Positions 43,375-56,589 are shown, numbered from the stretch's first letter. The stretch: 64,000 nt of DNA from Nipponacmea schrenckii (GCA_030562195.1 JAUJPP010000012.1:372001-436000); one strand, 5' to 3'. Notes: generated from the letters alone by a model not told the origin. Numbers and translations are program-made.

Positions 43375-43410
<36 letters not shown>
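43316..43410. repeat. Hairpin/poly-T cassette 2 (variant hairpin)
   Basis: After CTTTGTTTTCGAAATG comes a different 25-nt hairpin GCGTGGCAAAT...ATTTGTCACGC (43333-43357), again followed by TTTGTTTTCG and a T34 run (43377-43410). Confidence 0.8.
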
Positions 43411-43411
<1 letters not shown>

Positions 43412-44744
43412 GGAAGCTCGCTAGCCCAAACGGAAAAAGATAGACTATTTTTGTTTTCACCAATGGTTTTTATATGGGCTGGAATCAAAAATGAATATCT
43501 AACATAATATTTTCGCTGACCCGAAAGTGGCTAATTGCATAATATGCAAATAAGATTTCAAGCTAGCTCGGGCCCTAATAGTCGGATCGGTCTGAAATTT
43601 TCAGGATGTAGATAGATAGGCAGCGCAATTAAGACTACATCATCAAAATTTTTTGATCACTTCCGGTTTGGGCGTGGGGACTTCCGGTTTTTTCGTCTCA
43701 TGTCGGGCGACCCTGCTTCCCATGTAATTCAAGAATCTAAACAAAAACAGTATATTTAAGCTATACTAAATGATTTTAATCCCCTGAGATGAAGAAAAAT
43801 TAAATTGAATGTTGCGCATGCGCAGTTTTCAAAAATGGCAAATTTTCTTAAAAATTTAATAAGTCCGCCAATTATTGACCGATTTTTATGATTTTGGTGT
43901 CTATCAAAACCTTGATACTTTATCTAAAAAATGTTGGGAACAGAATTTTGATTTTCGAATTTGAATTTTTTTTATGCCCGTTCGAATTTTTCAAAAATTT
44001 GAAACTCTATATCTCGTGACCTTGACCTTCAATGACCTTGACATTTGAGATGTAGAATGTCCTTGACCTCAGCTGTCTATAGATGTGCTGATATTGCATG
44101 ACAAATATTAACTTCCGGTTTTATAGGCCACCGAAATCTGACTATTTTGCAATTTTGGACGGTTATATTACACTTTCGGGCTCTAATGTTCGGATCGATC
44201 TGAAATTTACAGGATATAGATAAATACGCAACACAATTAAAAATATATCATCAAAATTTTTTGATCACTTCCGGTTTGGGCGTGGGGACTTCCGGTTTTT
44301 TATCTCATTTCAGGCGACCCTACATCCCGTGTAATTCAAGAATGTAAGCAAAAACAGTATATATTAGCTATACAAAATAATTTGTATCCCCCGAGAATAA
44401 AAAAATTCCAATTGCTAGTTGCGCATGCGCCATTTTTCCGAGAATGGCAAATTTTCTTTAAAATTAAAATTAGTCCGTCATTTATTATTTATGCCCGTTT
44501 GAATTTTTTAAAAATTTGAAATTCTAAATCTTGTGACCTTCACCTTCAATGACCTTGAAATTTTCCATATAGAATGGCCTTGACATCAGCTGTCTATAGA
44601 TCTAACAATATTGTTACGCTTGTTCCACAATTGGAGGCAGAAAAGTACCGGAATTGAATGCTAGCAGGCTAGAAGTTTCAAAATGTTCGAAATCCATGGG
44701 ATAACGCATAGTTGCCACGCTCGGAGCTGTTCACAGTTCTAGTT

Positions 44745-44783
44745 GCAGTGCGTTCATCGAACGCACTGCTTTGTTTTCGAAAT

Positions 44784-44820
<37 letters not shown>
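44745..44820. repeat. Hairpin/poly-T cassette 3
   Basis: GCAGTGCGTTCATCGAACGCACTGC at 44745-44769, TTTGTTTTCGAAATG, then T36 and CGAATTCTGGTCAGAG. Preceded by TTCTAGTT. Confidence 0.9.
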
Positions 44821-46995
44821 CGAATTCTGGTCAGAGCGCCCAGCCAAAACTACGCATGCCACGCACATTCTGTTGTCATTTCTCCCGAAAATGCCGCGAG
44901 AATAAATTTGATGAATGTATTTTGACGCCATTTTGACCTACAGGAAATGACGTAGCGCCGTCTACAGTTTTTCTTTGTTTTTCAATTTGCGGCTTTATTT
45001 TTGATCCGATTTTGATCGTTGTTTTTTAGGTAACTACATTGAATTTAGTTTTAAAAGATAGCAATTTAAGAATTATACATTTCCCAACTTTGTCGCTGAC
45101 ATTTTGAATTTGAAATTTTTTGCATTTTCTAACTTCTACAGTTTTATTTCGATCGATCTGAAAACTTACAGATATATAGACATTTGGATTGCGAAGTATA
45201 ATTATTTTTCAAAATTACGATATCACTTCCGGTTTTGATGTTATTTGCTTTTAAAGTTGAACTTTGCACTTCCGGAATAATGAAGATATTTGAAAAATTT
45301 CTTTTGCAATTAGCTACAATTGTCTATTGAATAATGCTAAATTAAGAAAATTCGAACCGGAAGTAACGGATCTTCCGCCATCTTGATACGACTAAATTTT
45401 GTAAAACTGAAATAAGTTCTCAGGGAAACATCAAGAAACATCAATTGATTACGCAAAAAAGAATGGGAAGGAATTTTTGAATTTCGATTTTGTTTTTCTT
45501 TTATTTCCGGTTGAATTTTTTCAGTAATTGTCAAAACTTTAACCGGTCATATTTCGCAACCTTGACCTTTGATGACCTTTTGACCTGAACAAAAGTTATT
45601 GCCCTTCATTATATCTGCCCAATGGTATCTCCACTTTTGTTGTCCGATGTTTACTTCCGGTTTTGCAGCCAATTGAAAATCACGAATTTTAACTTTCAAG
45701 AGCTCTATCACGTGACCCAATTTACATAGGACAGAATTTCTTACATATTCCTTTTACGCTTAATCTCATCTTTCTATTAATATATCACACTTGGTACTTT
45801 AATCAAAATTGCGCGTTTAAAAATTTCAAAATTTTGTAATTTCTTCTATACTAACTGTGCGTGTTTTTCTTTAAATCGAAATAGGGTCTCGGGGGATGAT
45901 TCGATTTGTGTTATTTTGATGTATATAGAATCTATAACCGATTGCCGAAATATATATGGAAACCGATTTTTGAATTTTGATTTTGATTTTTTAACGATTA
46001 AAATTTTTAAAAACTTTGAAGGGTCGTATATTGTGACGTTGACCTTTGACGAATTTTTGACCTGTACAAATATGATAGCTCTCGAGAAGTTCTATCCAAT
46101 GATATATTAAGCTTTATTGTAAGATGTATACTTCCGCTTTTATCGCCATTTGAAAATTGCGAATTTTCCCTATAAAACAATCTGTTTAATGTGTTGCATT
46201 TGGGCGACCTACAAGATATAAGTTTCAGCGATCTGAAATTATTTTTTAGTTTAATCGTTGTACATCTAGTTAAAATGATTCAAAGTTGTTATATATGTTT
46301 TTCCTGTTGTGGGTGATGTAAATATTGAATATTTGGAACGAAATTACAACCTTTAGAATTTTACATTTTATCTCTTATATTATGCAACAATAATATACAG
46401 TTGACTGGAACAATGGTCTAAGGGACGAAAATCTATTCAATATAAATTTTAAAATGTTAGGCCGCGCTATTTATGTGGTGTCTCAATGTTATACCCTGGC
46501 GACTTAAGACAACTTTAACCATTAGTGACCTTTCGATTTGTATATAGCTTCGACATTGTCTATCCAATGCTATATATATATTTTTTGTACGATATCTACT
46601 TTTGGTTTCATCGCCATCCGAAAATTGCGAATTTAATATATAAAACAATCTACATTGTATTGGGTATTATTCTCTACGTTTGGGCGATTTACAAATATGA
46701 GTTTCGGCGTTCCGGATTTCTTTTTTAGATTAAACGACCCTCTATTCCATTTTTTATTATGATTTTAACTTATTATCTATCTTAATTGATGATGAGGGCT
46801 AAGGATGGGGAGGGGCAAAGAGGGGAAAGGGGGAAACGGGGTATTGGAGCGTTTGTTATGAAATCAAAATCCGTTTCTGATGCACATTTTTTTATTTTAA
46901 TAAACCCTTTTTGTCTTTTGCTTAACGAACGAATCCCTGGATGGAACGCACTGCTTCAGTGCCGTTAGGCGTACGGCTCTAGTTTTTTGTTTTTT

Positions 46996-47085
46996 GCAGT
47001 GCGTTCTTCGAACGCACTGCTTTGTTTTCGAAATGTTTTTTTTTTGCAGTGCGTTCTATCGAACGCACTGCTTTGTTTTCGAAAT

Positions 47086-47129
<44 letters not shown>
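46996..47129. repeat. Hairpin/poly-T cassette 4 (two hairpins)
   Basis: Hairpins at 46996-47020 and 47046-47071, then T43 (47087-47129) and CGAATTCTGGTCAGAG. Preceded by a GCCGT...ACGGC hairpin and TCTAG (46961-46982). Confidence 0.9.
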
Positions 47130-49250
47130 CGAATTCTGGTCAGAGTCCTCAGCCCACGTACAAACTGTTAACATTTCTCCTGTAAATGCCGCGAGACTAA
47201 ATCAGGTGAATGTGTTTTCACGCCATTTTGTCCAACCGGAAATGACGTACGACGTTATGACTAATTTTAGGTTTTTTCTCATTTGCGACGCTAGTTTTCA
47301 ATCAAAGTTGATCGGGTTTTCTTTGTTTATTACATTCAATCTTTGTTTACAAGATAGCAATTTAAGAATTATACATTTCCCAACTTTGTCGCTGACTTTT
47401 TTATTTTTAATTTTTGCGTTTTTTTCAACTTCTACATTTTTATTTCGATCGATCTGAAAATTTACAGATATATAGACATTTGGATTGCGAACTATAATTA
47501 ATTTTCAAAACTTTGATATTACTTCCGGTTTTGATGTTATTTGCTTTTAAAGTTGAATTTTGCACTTCCGGAATAATGAAGATATTTGAAAAATTTCTTT
47601 TGCAATTAGCTACAATTGTCTATTAAATGATGGTAAATTAAAAAAAATCGAACCGGAAGTAACGGATCAGCCGCCATCTTGAGATGATTTACTTTTGTAA
47701 AACTCAAAATGGGGCCTCAGGGTTAAATCTAATTTGCATAATTTTAAATTTTCTAAAAACAACAATCGATTGCGCAAAAAAGTATGGGAAGGGATTTTTG
47801 AATTTCGATTTTGCTTTTCTTTTATTTCCGGTTGAATTTTTTCAGTAATTGTCAAAACTTTAACCGGTCATATTTCTTGACCTTGACCTTTGATGACCTT
47901 TTGACCCGAACAAAAGTTATTGCCCTTCATTATATCTGCCCAATGGTATCCCCACTTTTGTTGTCCGATGTTTACTTCCGGTTTTGCAGCCAATTGAAAA
48001 TCACGAATTTTAACTTTCAAGAGCTCTATCACGTGACCCAATTTACATAGGACAGAATTTCTTACATATTCCTTTTACGCTTAATCTCATCTTTCTATTA
48101 TTATATCACACTTGGTATTTTAATCAAAATTGCGCGTTTAAAAATTTCAAAATTTTGTTATTTCTTCTATACTAACTGTGCGTGTTTTTCTTTAAATCGA
48201 AATAGGGTCTCGGGGAATAATTCGATTTGTGTTATTTTGATGTATATAGAATCTATAACCGATTGACGAAATATATATGGAAACCGATTTTTGAATTTCG
48301 ATTTTGATTTTGATTTTTTTACGATTAAAATTTTTAAAAACTTTGAAGGGTCGTATATTGTGACGTTGACCTTTGACGAATTTTTGACCTGTACAAACGT
48401 GATAGCTCTCGAGAAGATCTATCCAATGATATATAAAGCTTTACTGTAAGATGTATATTTCCGCTTTCATCGCCATTTAAAAATTGCGAATTTTCCCTAT
48501 AAAACAATCTGTTAAATGTGTGTTGCGTTTGGGCGATCTACAAGATATGAGTTTCAGCGATCCAAATTTATTTTTTAGTTTAATCGTTCTACATCCAGTT
48601 AAAATGATTCAAAGATTTTATATATATTAAATAAATGAAATTGTGGTTTACTTCCTGTTGTGGGTGATGTAAATATTGTGACTTTGACCTTTGGCGACCT
48701 TTTGACCTGTACAAATGTGATAGATTTTGAGAAGATCTATCCAATGATATATTAAGCTTTATAGTAAGATATATACTTCCGGTTTTATCGCCATTTGAAA
48801 ATTGCGAGTTTTTCCTATAAAACAATCAGTTTTATGTGTGTTTCGTTTGGGCGATCTATAAGATATGAGTTTCACCGACCCGAATTTATTTTTAAGTTTT
48901 CATCGTTATCAGTTAAATTGATTCTAAATTTTCATATATCTTAAATAAATGGAATCATGGTTTATTTCCTCTTGTGGGCGATGTAAGATATATACTTCCG
49001 GTTTTATCGCCATTTGAAAATTGCGAGTTTTTCCTATAAAACAATCAGTTTTATGTGTGTTTCGTTTGGGCGATCTATAAGATATGAGTTTCAGCGATCC
49101 GAATTTATTTTTAAGTTTTCATCGTTATCAGTTAAATTGATTCTAAATTTTCATATTACCTAAAAAATAAGCATATTAAAATATGAGCTAATTGTGGCTA
49201 TATTTATAACAATATGAAATAAAATGCTCACATCCTTTCTTCCACCCTTG

Positions 49251-50190
49251 AAAGTAGACTGTTCAGATCTTTTGACAGCCCTGCCTAATTAAGACTTATC
49301 TGTAAATCGATCATTACATTTTCTATGCTTCGACAACGCTTCCTACACTTGGGAATATTGTTTTATTAAACATATTCAGTACATAATTTCATCGAATTCC
49401 GCTCTCGCATTAAAAAAAATGGCCGCCATGTAATTTTCAAGAATCCGATCTCCTATGATAAATTTCATGCCTTTATATCACCAGGATCCAAATTGAGTGC
49501 GTTGTCTATTAAACATACATAAGAACTATCAAATAAAAATACTTTAAAAGTATTCTATATTTTTGAAACAGTGAAATTGTCATCGGGTAGCCAAAAAAAA
49601 TAATGTAAACAAAGCAATGTTCAATGAAATATTTACTTTCGTTTTCTTACCTTCAAACACATCCTTGTGCATTTCACATAATCTTTTTTTCTTCCCCTTC
49701 CAGATTTATCCATCCTTTGGCATAAGATATAATTTTGTCCTACTAGATTCCGACAATTGACGAATTTTCCCAGGATCTTTCGATACGAGATGAATTAAAA
49801 ACTTTATTTTGTCGGTCGCAGCATTGTTTACAGTGAGTTGACCTCATGCCGAACTACAAAAGGTCAATCGGCGGAGTAATATATCTTAATAACGTCATTT
49901 GATTGGTTCAATACCGACTTTATATTTAGATGATAAGTAAACAGGTCACATTCTCGGCAACAGGCGCGAACGTTTAAGTTCCATGTTTTGGTACCTGATA
50001 CAAGCAAACTGGCAAAATTCCAGCGTGGGAACAAATATTCTCGGCTTTAGCATGGCAAAATCTACACACTTAATTTGATTTTTTTTTATTCCCCATAACT
50101 CCTACTTTTATTAAACGATATTCTATAACAGTCTACCGCCTATTTCGGAGCGAAGCGGACGGCTGCCGGATATCTGTAAGTTCTATTACT
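49251..50190. other. No gene seen
   Basis: Unique-looking sequence without a supported frame. Confidence 0.4.
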
Positions 50191-51184
50191 ACCGATGATA
50201 AGTCATAAACAAAGACTGTTTACTACTTTCTAGGTAGATTAAGTGGTATTTTATGTCAATCTATGCTGTGTTCAATACCACTTTTTCTACTTGAAAATAT
50301 GTAAACTGTTCGTTGACTGACCATAGTATGTATGCGGTATTATTTCTACTATTGACTGTCAATAATATTTATGCACATTTAGAAATGATAAGTCATAAAA
50401 AAAGACTGGTTACTATTTTCGAGGTAGATAAAGTGGTATTTGATGTCAATCTATGCTGTGTTCAATACCACTTATTCTATTTGAAAATATGTAAACTGTT
50501 CGTTGACGGACCATAGTAGGTATGGGGTAATATTTTAGCTGTTGTCTGTTAACAATATTCATGCATTCTAGAAATGATAAGTCTTAAACAACGACTGATT
50601 ACTATTTTCTAAGTAGATAGAGTATTCGATGTCAATCTATTGTTCAATACCACTTATTCAATTTGAAAATATGTAAACTGTTCGTTGACGGACCATAGTA
50701 CGAATAGGGTAATATTTTAGCGAGTAATAGTTGATGTCTATGTATGCTATGTTCAATACCACCTATTCTACTTGAAAATATGTAAACTGTTCGTTGACTG
50801 ACCATAGAAGGTATGGGGTACTATTTCTACTATTATCTATCAACAATATTTTTATGTACATCTAGAGATGATAAGTCATAAACAAAGACTGTTTACTACT
50901 TTCTATGCAGATAAAGTTGTATTTGATGTCAATCTATGCTTTAATACCACCTATTCTATTTGCAATATGTAAACTGTTCGTTGACTGACCATAGTAGGTA
51001 TGATGTAATATTTTAGCTATTGTCTGTCGTTGACGGACCATAGTACGAATAGGGTAATATTTTAGCGATTGTCTGTCAACAATATTTATGTACATTTAGA
51101 GATGATAAGTCATAAACAAAGACTGGTTACTATTTTCTAGGTAGATAAAGTGGTATTTGATGTCAATCTATGACATGTTCAATA
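50191..51184 (-). repeat. ~190-bp satellite, about five monomers, inverted
   Basis: Reverse orientation relative to 18-24 kb: CAATACCACTTATTCTATTTGAAAATATGTAAACTGTTCGTTGAC recurs near 50275, 50460, 50645, 50753 and 50940, with some monomers internally deleted. Confidence 0.9.
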
Positions 51185-51605
51185 CCACCTATTCTATTTA
51201 AAATATGTAAACTGTGTTATTTTCTCTTAGTGCGCGGTATGATAGGTTTTCCCGCAAGTAATTAGCATATGACGTCATTCCCACTCCTTTTATGGGAGTG
51301 CGGTATCCAACAGGCAATGTTTGTTCTTTGGGGTATAATTTTATGTTAGAAAAGTTAGAAGTTGCATGTTTGAAGTAAAATCTTGATAAGCCTGATTGAA
51401 GCACCATTAATTGTAAGAAAGCTTTTATATTGTTCTTTTAGATCATGTTTACAAACATTATTTGTAGAATTAATAAAGTATATTGTTACAAACGATCGTA
51501 AATTATTGTTGAGTCGAATAACATAAGGGAGATAATTTATTAGTGCATTATTCCTACAAAAATAAATGACTGGAATTGTACTTAGACCACAATGGTTATA
51601 TGATT
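51185..51605 (-). repeat. Satellite-associated core segment, inverted copy
   Basis: Reverse complement of 20205-20672. The local ORF on - is a shadow shared by all three copies. Confidence 0.75.
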
Positions 51606-51680
51606 ATATAATGCTTGAATGCTGGAATACGTTCGATTAAACCAAAAGAAAATCTTATGACAGAAAGGTTTTAATTATGA

Positions 51681-51903
51681 ATGAAAGAATCTTATTAAAA
51701 TTGATGGACATATAACTTGTTAGAAAAACAATACCACTTATTCTACTTGAAAATATGTAAACTGTTCGTTGACTGACCATAGTATGTATAGGGTATTATT
51801 TCTACTATTGTCTGTCAACAATATTTATGCACATCTAGAGAAGTTAATTAATAAACAAAGACTGGTTACTACTTTCTAGGTAGATAAAGTAGTATTTGAT
51901 GTT
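51681..51903 (-). repeat. Helentron 3' junction plus satellite monomer
   Basis: 51681-51790 is the reverse complement of 29511-29630 (AAGAATCTTATTAAAATTGATGGACATATAA then the satellite). A satellite monomer follows to 51903. Confidence 0.8.
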
Positions 51904-52985
51904 CAATTACTGATCATTGCCCTAAAAGTCTATCGTTTTTTTGTCCTTAAAAATTATTGATTATTGTTCTATAAGTTTATTGATATCGCCCTAATAGTTT
52001 ACTGATCATTGCCCTAATAGTTAAATAATTATTGCCCTAATAGTTTCATAACCCTAAAAGCTGATTGTTGATTTTTGTCCTTAAAGGTTAACTGATCATT
52101 TCCGTAAAATGTTATTTGTAAGGCTTTTTGTTCCTAAACATGAATGTCAGCTTGGTAAACAAAATTGAGCCTATCTAATGTCGTGACAGAAATTATTGCC
52201 CTATTAGTTTAATGATCATTGCCCTAATAGTTTAATGATCATTGCCCTAATAGTTTACTGATTATTGCCCTATTAGTTTAATGATCATTGCCCTAATAGT
52301 TAAATGATCATTGCCCTAATAGTTTACTGATTATTGCCCTAATAGTTTAATGATCATTGCCCTAATAGTTAAATGATTATTGCCCTAATAGTTTAGTGAT
52401 CATTGTCCTAATAGTTAAATGATTATTGCCCTTATAGTTTACTGATCATAACATGACAAATTAATAAGTTTATACCTCAACAGCAAGAGCATCGGCTTTT
52501 TATCAATTTTTTTTATCATTGCCCTAATAGTTAAATAATTATTGCCCTAATAGTTTCATAACCCTAAACGCTGATTGTTGATTTTTGTCCTTAAAGGTTA
52601 ACTGATCATTTCCGTAAAATGTTATTTGTAAGGCTTTTTGTTCCTAAACATGAATGTCAGCTTGGTAAACAAAATCGAGCCTATCTAATGTCGTGACAGA
52701 AATTATTGCCCTATTAGTTTAATGATCATTGCCCTAATAGTTTAATGATCATTGCCCTAATAGTTTACTGATTATTGCCCTATTAGTTTAATGATCATTG
52801 CCCTAATAGTTAAATGATCATTGCCCTAATAGTTTACTGATTATTGCCCTAATAGTTTAATGATCATTGCCCTAATAAATGATTATTGCCCTAATAGTTT
52901 ACTGATCATTGTCCTAATAGTTAAATGATTATTGCCCTAATAGTTTACTGATCATAACATGACAATATAATAAGTTTATACCTCA
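51904..52985. repeat. 18-20 bp tandem array with a 510-bp higher-order repeat
   Basis: Unit ATTGCCCTAATAGTTTACTGATC and variants. The block at about 52030-52480 is repeated at about 52540-52990, including an internal spacer with AATGTTATTTGTAAGGCTTTTTG and AACATGAATGTCAGCTTGGTAAAC, also seen near 25050-25075 and 29225-29250 in the other orientation. Confidence 0.85.
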
Positions 52986-53227
52986 ACAGCAAGAGCATCG
53001 GCTTTTTATCAAGTTGTCTTCGAACTGTGCCACCTCTATCACATCTCACAATGATTTTTTCTTTCATCACCCAATTATTTAATTTTCTGTCACTCTCATT
53101 CTCTTTGTGATTTAATCATTTTAATATCAATGATTGTTAAATAATTAGTGGATAGCAGTAATTAGAGATATCATATTTTATTTGTGAAATTATTAAAACA
53201 ATGTATGACTGGTGTTGTTTTTATACC
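52986..53227. other. No gene seen
   Basis: Unique AT-rich spacer. Confidence 0.4.
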
Positions 53228-53295
53228 ACCACATTATAATGTGGTCGTATATTGTCGTCACCCCTGTCCGTCCGTCCGTCCGTCCGTCCGTCCGC
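53228..53295. repeat. 18-bp perfect palindrome and (CCGT)n microsatellite
   Basis: ACCACATTATAATGTGGT at 53228-53245, then GTCGTCACCCCTGT and about seven CCGT units at 53266-53295. It looks like the border of a dispersed repeat; a related CCGTCC motif occurs at 5730. Confidence 0.75.
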
Positions 53296-53939
53296 TCCCA
53301 CTCAAGTATAATTCTGGGCTTTTTCATGAGTCTATTTTACAGTTCTGTGGGCTTTTCCACTTTTGGGATGCAACCCAAAAATAAATGCTATTAAAATCTC
53401 GACTCGGACAAACTCACCCCAAAAAAATGGATGTTAAAAATGCACCCCACTAGAATCGGAATCTCGGACAAAATCGGACTTATTTCATTGTGTGGACAGG
53501 CACCGTAAAAAACTCTTCTTAGATAGATTTGTGTCCCTTGAAAAGGCTTCACTATCCAGACAGACTGGCAATAACAATAGACAAAAGGATGATCGGGACT
53601 ATCTAGACATGCGCAATGTTGTAGTTTGGAACGGGGCCATTTTATTTCTATGACAAAGATTTCAAGTAAGTTTTTTTGTATTCTAATTTAATAAAAAAAA
53701 GTTTCATTTCAACATTTTTCACAATACGTTATAGTACAGAAATACTTTAGAATTTATAAGAAGTAACTAAATCAAATATTAATCATGATAAGTAGACGAA
53801 TGGCGTAGATCTATCAGAAGATACGAGACGTATTCATCGCGTATGCCCCTCATCGACCACGACACCACGTGGGCGAGAATAATGTAGTACTAAATAGTGG
53901 CCATTTTTTCTTCGCTTGTTATGGGCCTACACCTTACTT
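53296..53939. other. No gene seen
   Basis: No supported frame; some TCGGACAAACTC-type motifs anticipate the following repeat. Confidence 0.4.
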
Positions 53940-54345
53940 TAGAAGAGATATATATCCGAATACATGACAACTCTGACCAAAACACACTCGGCCCACTTTT
54001 TACGACCAATTCGGCCCACATTTCACGGAATACATGGCAACTCAATCCAAAACACACTCAGCCCACTTTTTATGACCAACTCGGCCCACTTTATTTAGAC
54101 TTGGACCAGGTTTTTTTTTAAGTATCCCGCGACAAACTCGGACCACTTTTCACGAGACACTCGACCTCTTTATTTTACACTTGGACCAAGCTTTTTTTTA
54201 ATTATCCCGCGACCAACACCAAGTTTTTTTTTAATTAACCCAACTCTCCCGTGACCAACTCTGAGTTGGACGTGGGATAATTAAAAAAAAAATTTGGTCC
54301 AAGTGTAAAATAAAGTGGTCCGAGTGTGTCGTGAAAGTGGTCTGT
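53940..54345. repeat. Degenerate repeat/foldback of ACTCGGCCCAC motifs
   Basis: Short repeats of CACTCGGCCCACTTTTTA(C/T)GACCAA, then a region (54140-54210) mirrored at 54255-54345 (TTGGTCCAAGTGTAAAATAAAG). Confidence 0.65.
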
Positions 54346-54447
54346 GACTGTTTATACTTGTATACATGTATGATACATCATTATGTTTCATTTTGAAGCT
54401 GATGGATGTTTTGTTATGGGCAACATTGCCAGGAATGGCAGGAAGTG

Positions 54448-54947
54448 NNNNNNNNNNNNNNNNNNNNNNNNNNNNNNNNNNNNNNNNNNNNNNNNNNNNN
54501 NNNNNNNNNNNNNNNNNNNNNNNNNNNNNNNNNNNNNNNNNNNNNNNNNNNNNNNNNNNNNNNNNNNNNNNNNNNNNNNNNNNNNNNNNNNNNNNNNNNN
54601 NNNNNNNNNNNNNNNNNNNNNNNNNNNNNNNNNNNNNNNNNNNNNNNNNNNNNNNNNNNNNNNNNNNNNNNNNNNNNNNNNNNNNNNNNNNNNNNNNNNN
54701 NNNNNNNNNNNNNNNNNNNNNNNNNNNNNNNNNNNNNNNNNNNNNNNNNNNNNNNNNNNNNNNNNNNNNNNNNNNNNNNNNNNNNNNNNNNNNNNNNNNN
54801 NNNNNNNNNNNNNNNNNNNNNNNNNNNNNNNNNNNNNNNNNNNNNNNNNNNNNNNNNNNNNNNNNNNNNNNNNNNNNNNNNNNNNNNNNNNNNNNNNNNN
54901 NNNNNNNNNNNNNNNNNNNNNNNNNNNNNNNNNNNNNNNNNNNNNNN
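54448..54947. other. Assembly gap (500 N)
   Basis: Exactly 500 N. Confidence 1.
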
Positions 54948-55945
54948 ACATTCATAATAACAAAAATTTCATACCTACAAACGTTTTAAATGATGTAAAC
55001 AAGCTACTTTATAACTTTCTTTGGAAAGGACCTGATAAGATTAAAAGAGATTGTGTTATTCAAGATTATGAAGATGGCGGATTAAGAATGTTAAATATTT
55101 TCGAATTTTTTAAGAGTAAATGCATCTTTTGGATAAAAATATTTAAATCAGAAAATCAAACATGGCTAATACCTTTCAATTTTATAATGCTGCATGTCAA
55201 TGGATTCATTCTACCGGCTTGTAATTATTCAAGAAATTTGAATATTAATAGCACCTTTTACAAAAATATGTTTAATAATTGGTATTAAGAGAGGGTTAAT
55301 ATAAGTTTCTGTAACTTTCACCCCATCCTTTTGTATTTCTTCATAAGAGTGCAATAAAATATGTTTAATAATTGGTATGATATTTATACTCGAAGATTTT
55401 GAGTCGAAGATCATTTGGAACAATATAAGTATTAACATTGGAAATAGCATAATATTCGATAAAACTTTATTTGACCAAGGTTATATTCACGTACAAAACA
55501 TATTACAAACAAAAACAATTGAAAGCAAAAATCTGACTTTAGCCATATCATCATGCATTAATAAAAAAATATCTCTTGAACTTTCAAATCAGTTTGAGGC
55601 TAAAACCACCCCCGAACAAAAGTCAAAACCTTTATACTTTATATAAACATGGACTAGATTCTATTAAACCAAAACATATAAAGAAGTATTATTTAAAACT
55701 TAAAGGAATACAAATATGGGAAAATATCTAGAAATCGAACTATCAGAAGAAGATATTAAATTTATATTTAATAAGTTACAGAATGTTTTCTCTAGTATAA
55801 AACACAGGAACTTTGAATAAAAATTTATACAAACAATAAACTATGCAAAATAGAAATAACAAATTCAACCCTTTGTGATTAGAAAGTATGGAACATTTAT
55901 TCATATCTTGTAGAGAATCACAAAAAGTATGGGATATTCTCTCGT
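54948..55945 (+). pseudogene. Tx1/L1-like LINE reverse-transcriptase C-terminal remnant
   Basis: Starts at the gap: LLYNFLWKGPDKIKRD and IQDYEDGGLRMLNI are diagnostic of the L1/Tx1 RT C-terminal region. After a stop at 55288 and a small local duplication (ATATGTTTAATAATTGGTAT at about 55266 and 55359), the frame ESKIIWNN...GYIHVQNIL continues to 55646. A last piece MEHLFISCRESQKVW near 55886-55930 is the terminal Cys/His part. At least three interruptions. Confidence 0.8.
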
Positions 55946-56589
55946 CTCGAACTGGCCAGTAACTAAGCTTGTCATGAAAATACTTTTATATTGGAATTTT
56001 CGATATCTTTAAAGGTGTGAAGAAACCATGTAGTTGGGATTTTGCCAATTCCATCAAAATATCTGTCCCACAACCATCACTGTGGACTGTACAAAAAATT
56101 GGCCATTTTTCAAAACATTTCCTGGTATAGGCACCATATTTATCTCAAAATCTCACATTCCAATGAATAAGGAGAACCAAGAGTTTGATTAAAATCTTCG
56201 CTTTTTATCATAAAATTGGAATTCATAATAAGATTCTTTACTTTGTACACAGCCACTGGCCGTCCATAAAAATTGGCGAAACAAATAGGAACGAAGCCCT
56301 AACTAAAATTGAGCAGCGCCACTTGTCGTCATAATGATAATGTTCTCATGAAATGCGAGAAATGTTTTTCAACATTTGTTCGGTAAACTTCATTCGGCGT
56401 TATGAAGTGGGCAATATTAGTTCGGCTAAATCGTTAATTTGTTCAGTAATATTCTTTATTCGAATGATAAATTTTTAACAACAAATTATGAATTTAGCGA
56501 ACGAATGTCAAATTAAGCGTACAAATGTTGATTTTACTGTACTAATGTTTATCACCGAATTAAGCATTAAGAATGATTAATTATGGCAG
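55946..56589. other. No gene seen
   Basis: No supported frame or recognisable repeat. Confidence 0.4.

Larger units (their letters stand above)
41724..49250. repeat. Array of diverged multi-kb modules
   Basis: Blocks recur in order: ACTTCCGGTTTTGA.GTTATT, CACTTCCGGAAT, then a TTGACCTTTGATGACCTTTTGACCTG block, TGTCCGATGTTTACTTCCGGTTTT, and GTTTGGGCGATCTACAAGATATGAGTTTCAGCG. Clear pairs: 45030-46240 with 47320-48560; 43560-43760 with 44170-44350; 48764-48944 with 48983-49166. 42060-43150 is a more diverged copy. Hairpin cassettes lie at module borders. No coding frame; ORFs shown by translation are homopolymer or repeat artefacts. Confidence 0.75.

Noticed and set aside
44712..47457. Frames with poly-Phe or poly-Lys
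   Set aside because: Produced by the T34-T43 homopolymers of the hairpin cassettes.
53184..53394. Frames over the CCGT repeat
   Set aside because: Simple-sequence translation (SVRPSVRP); no coding evidence.
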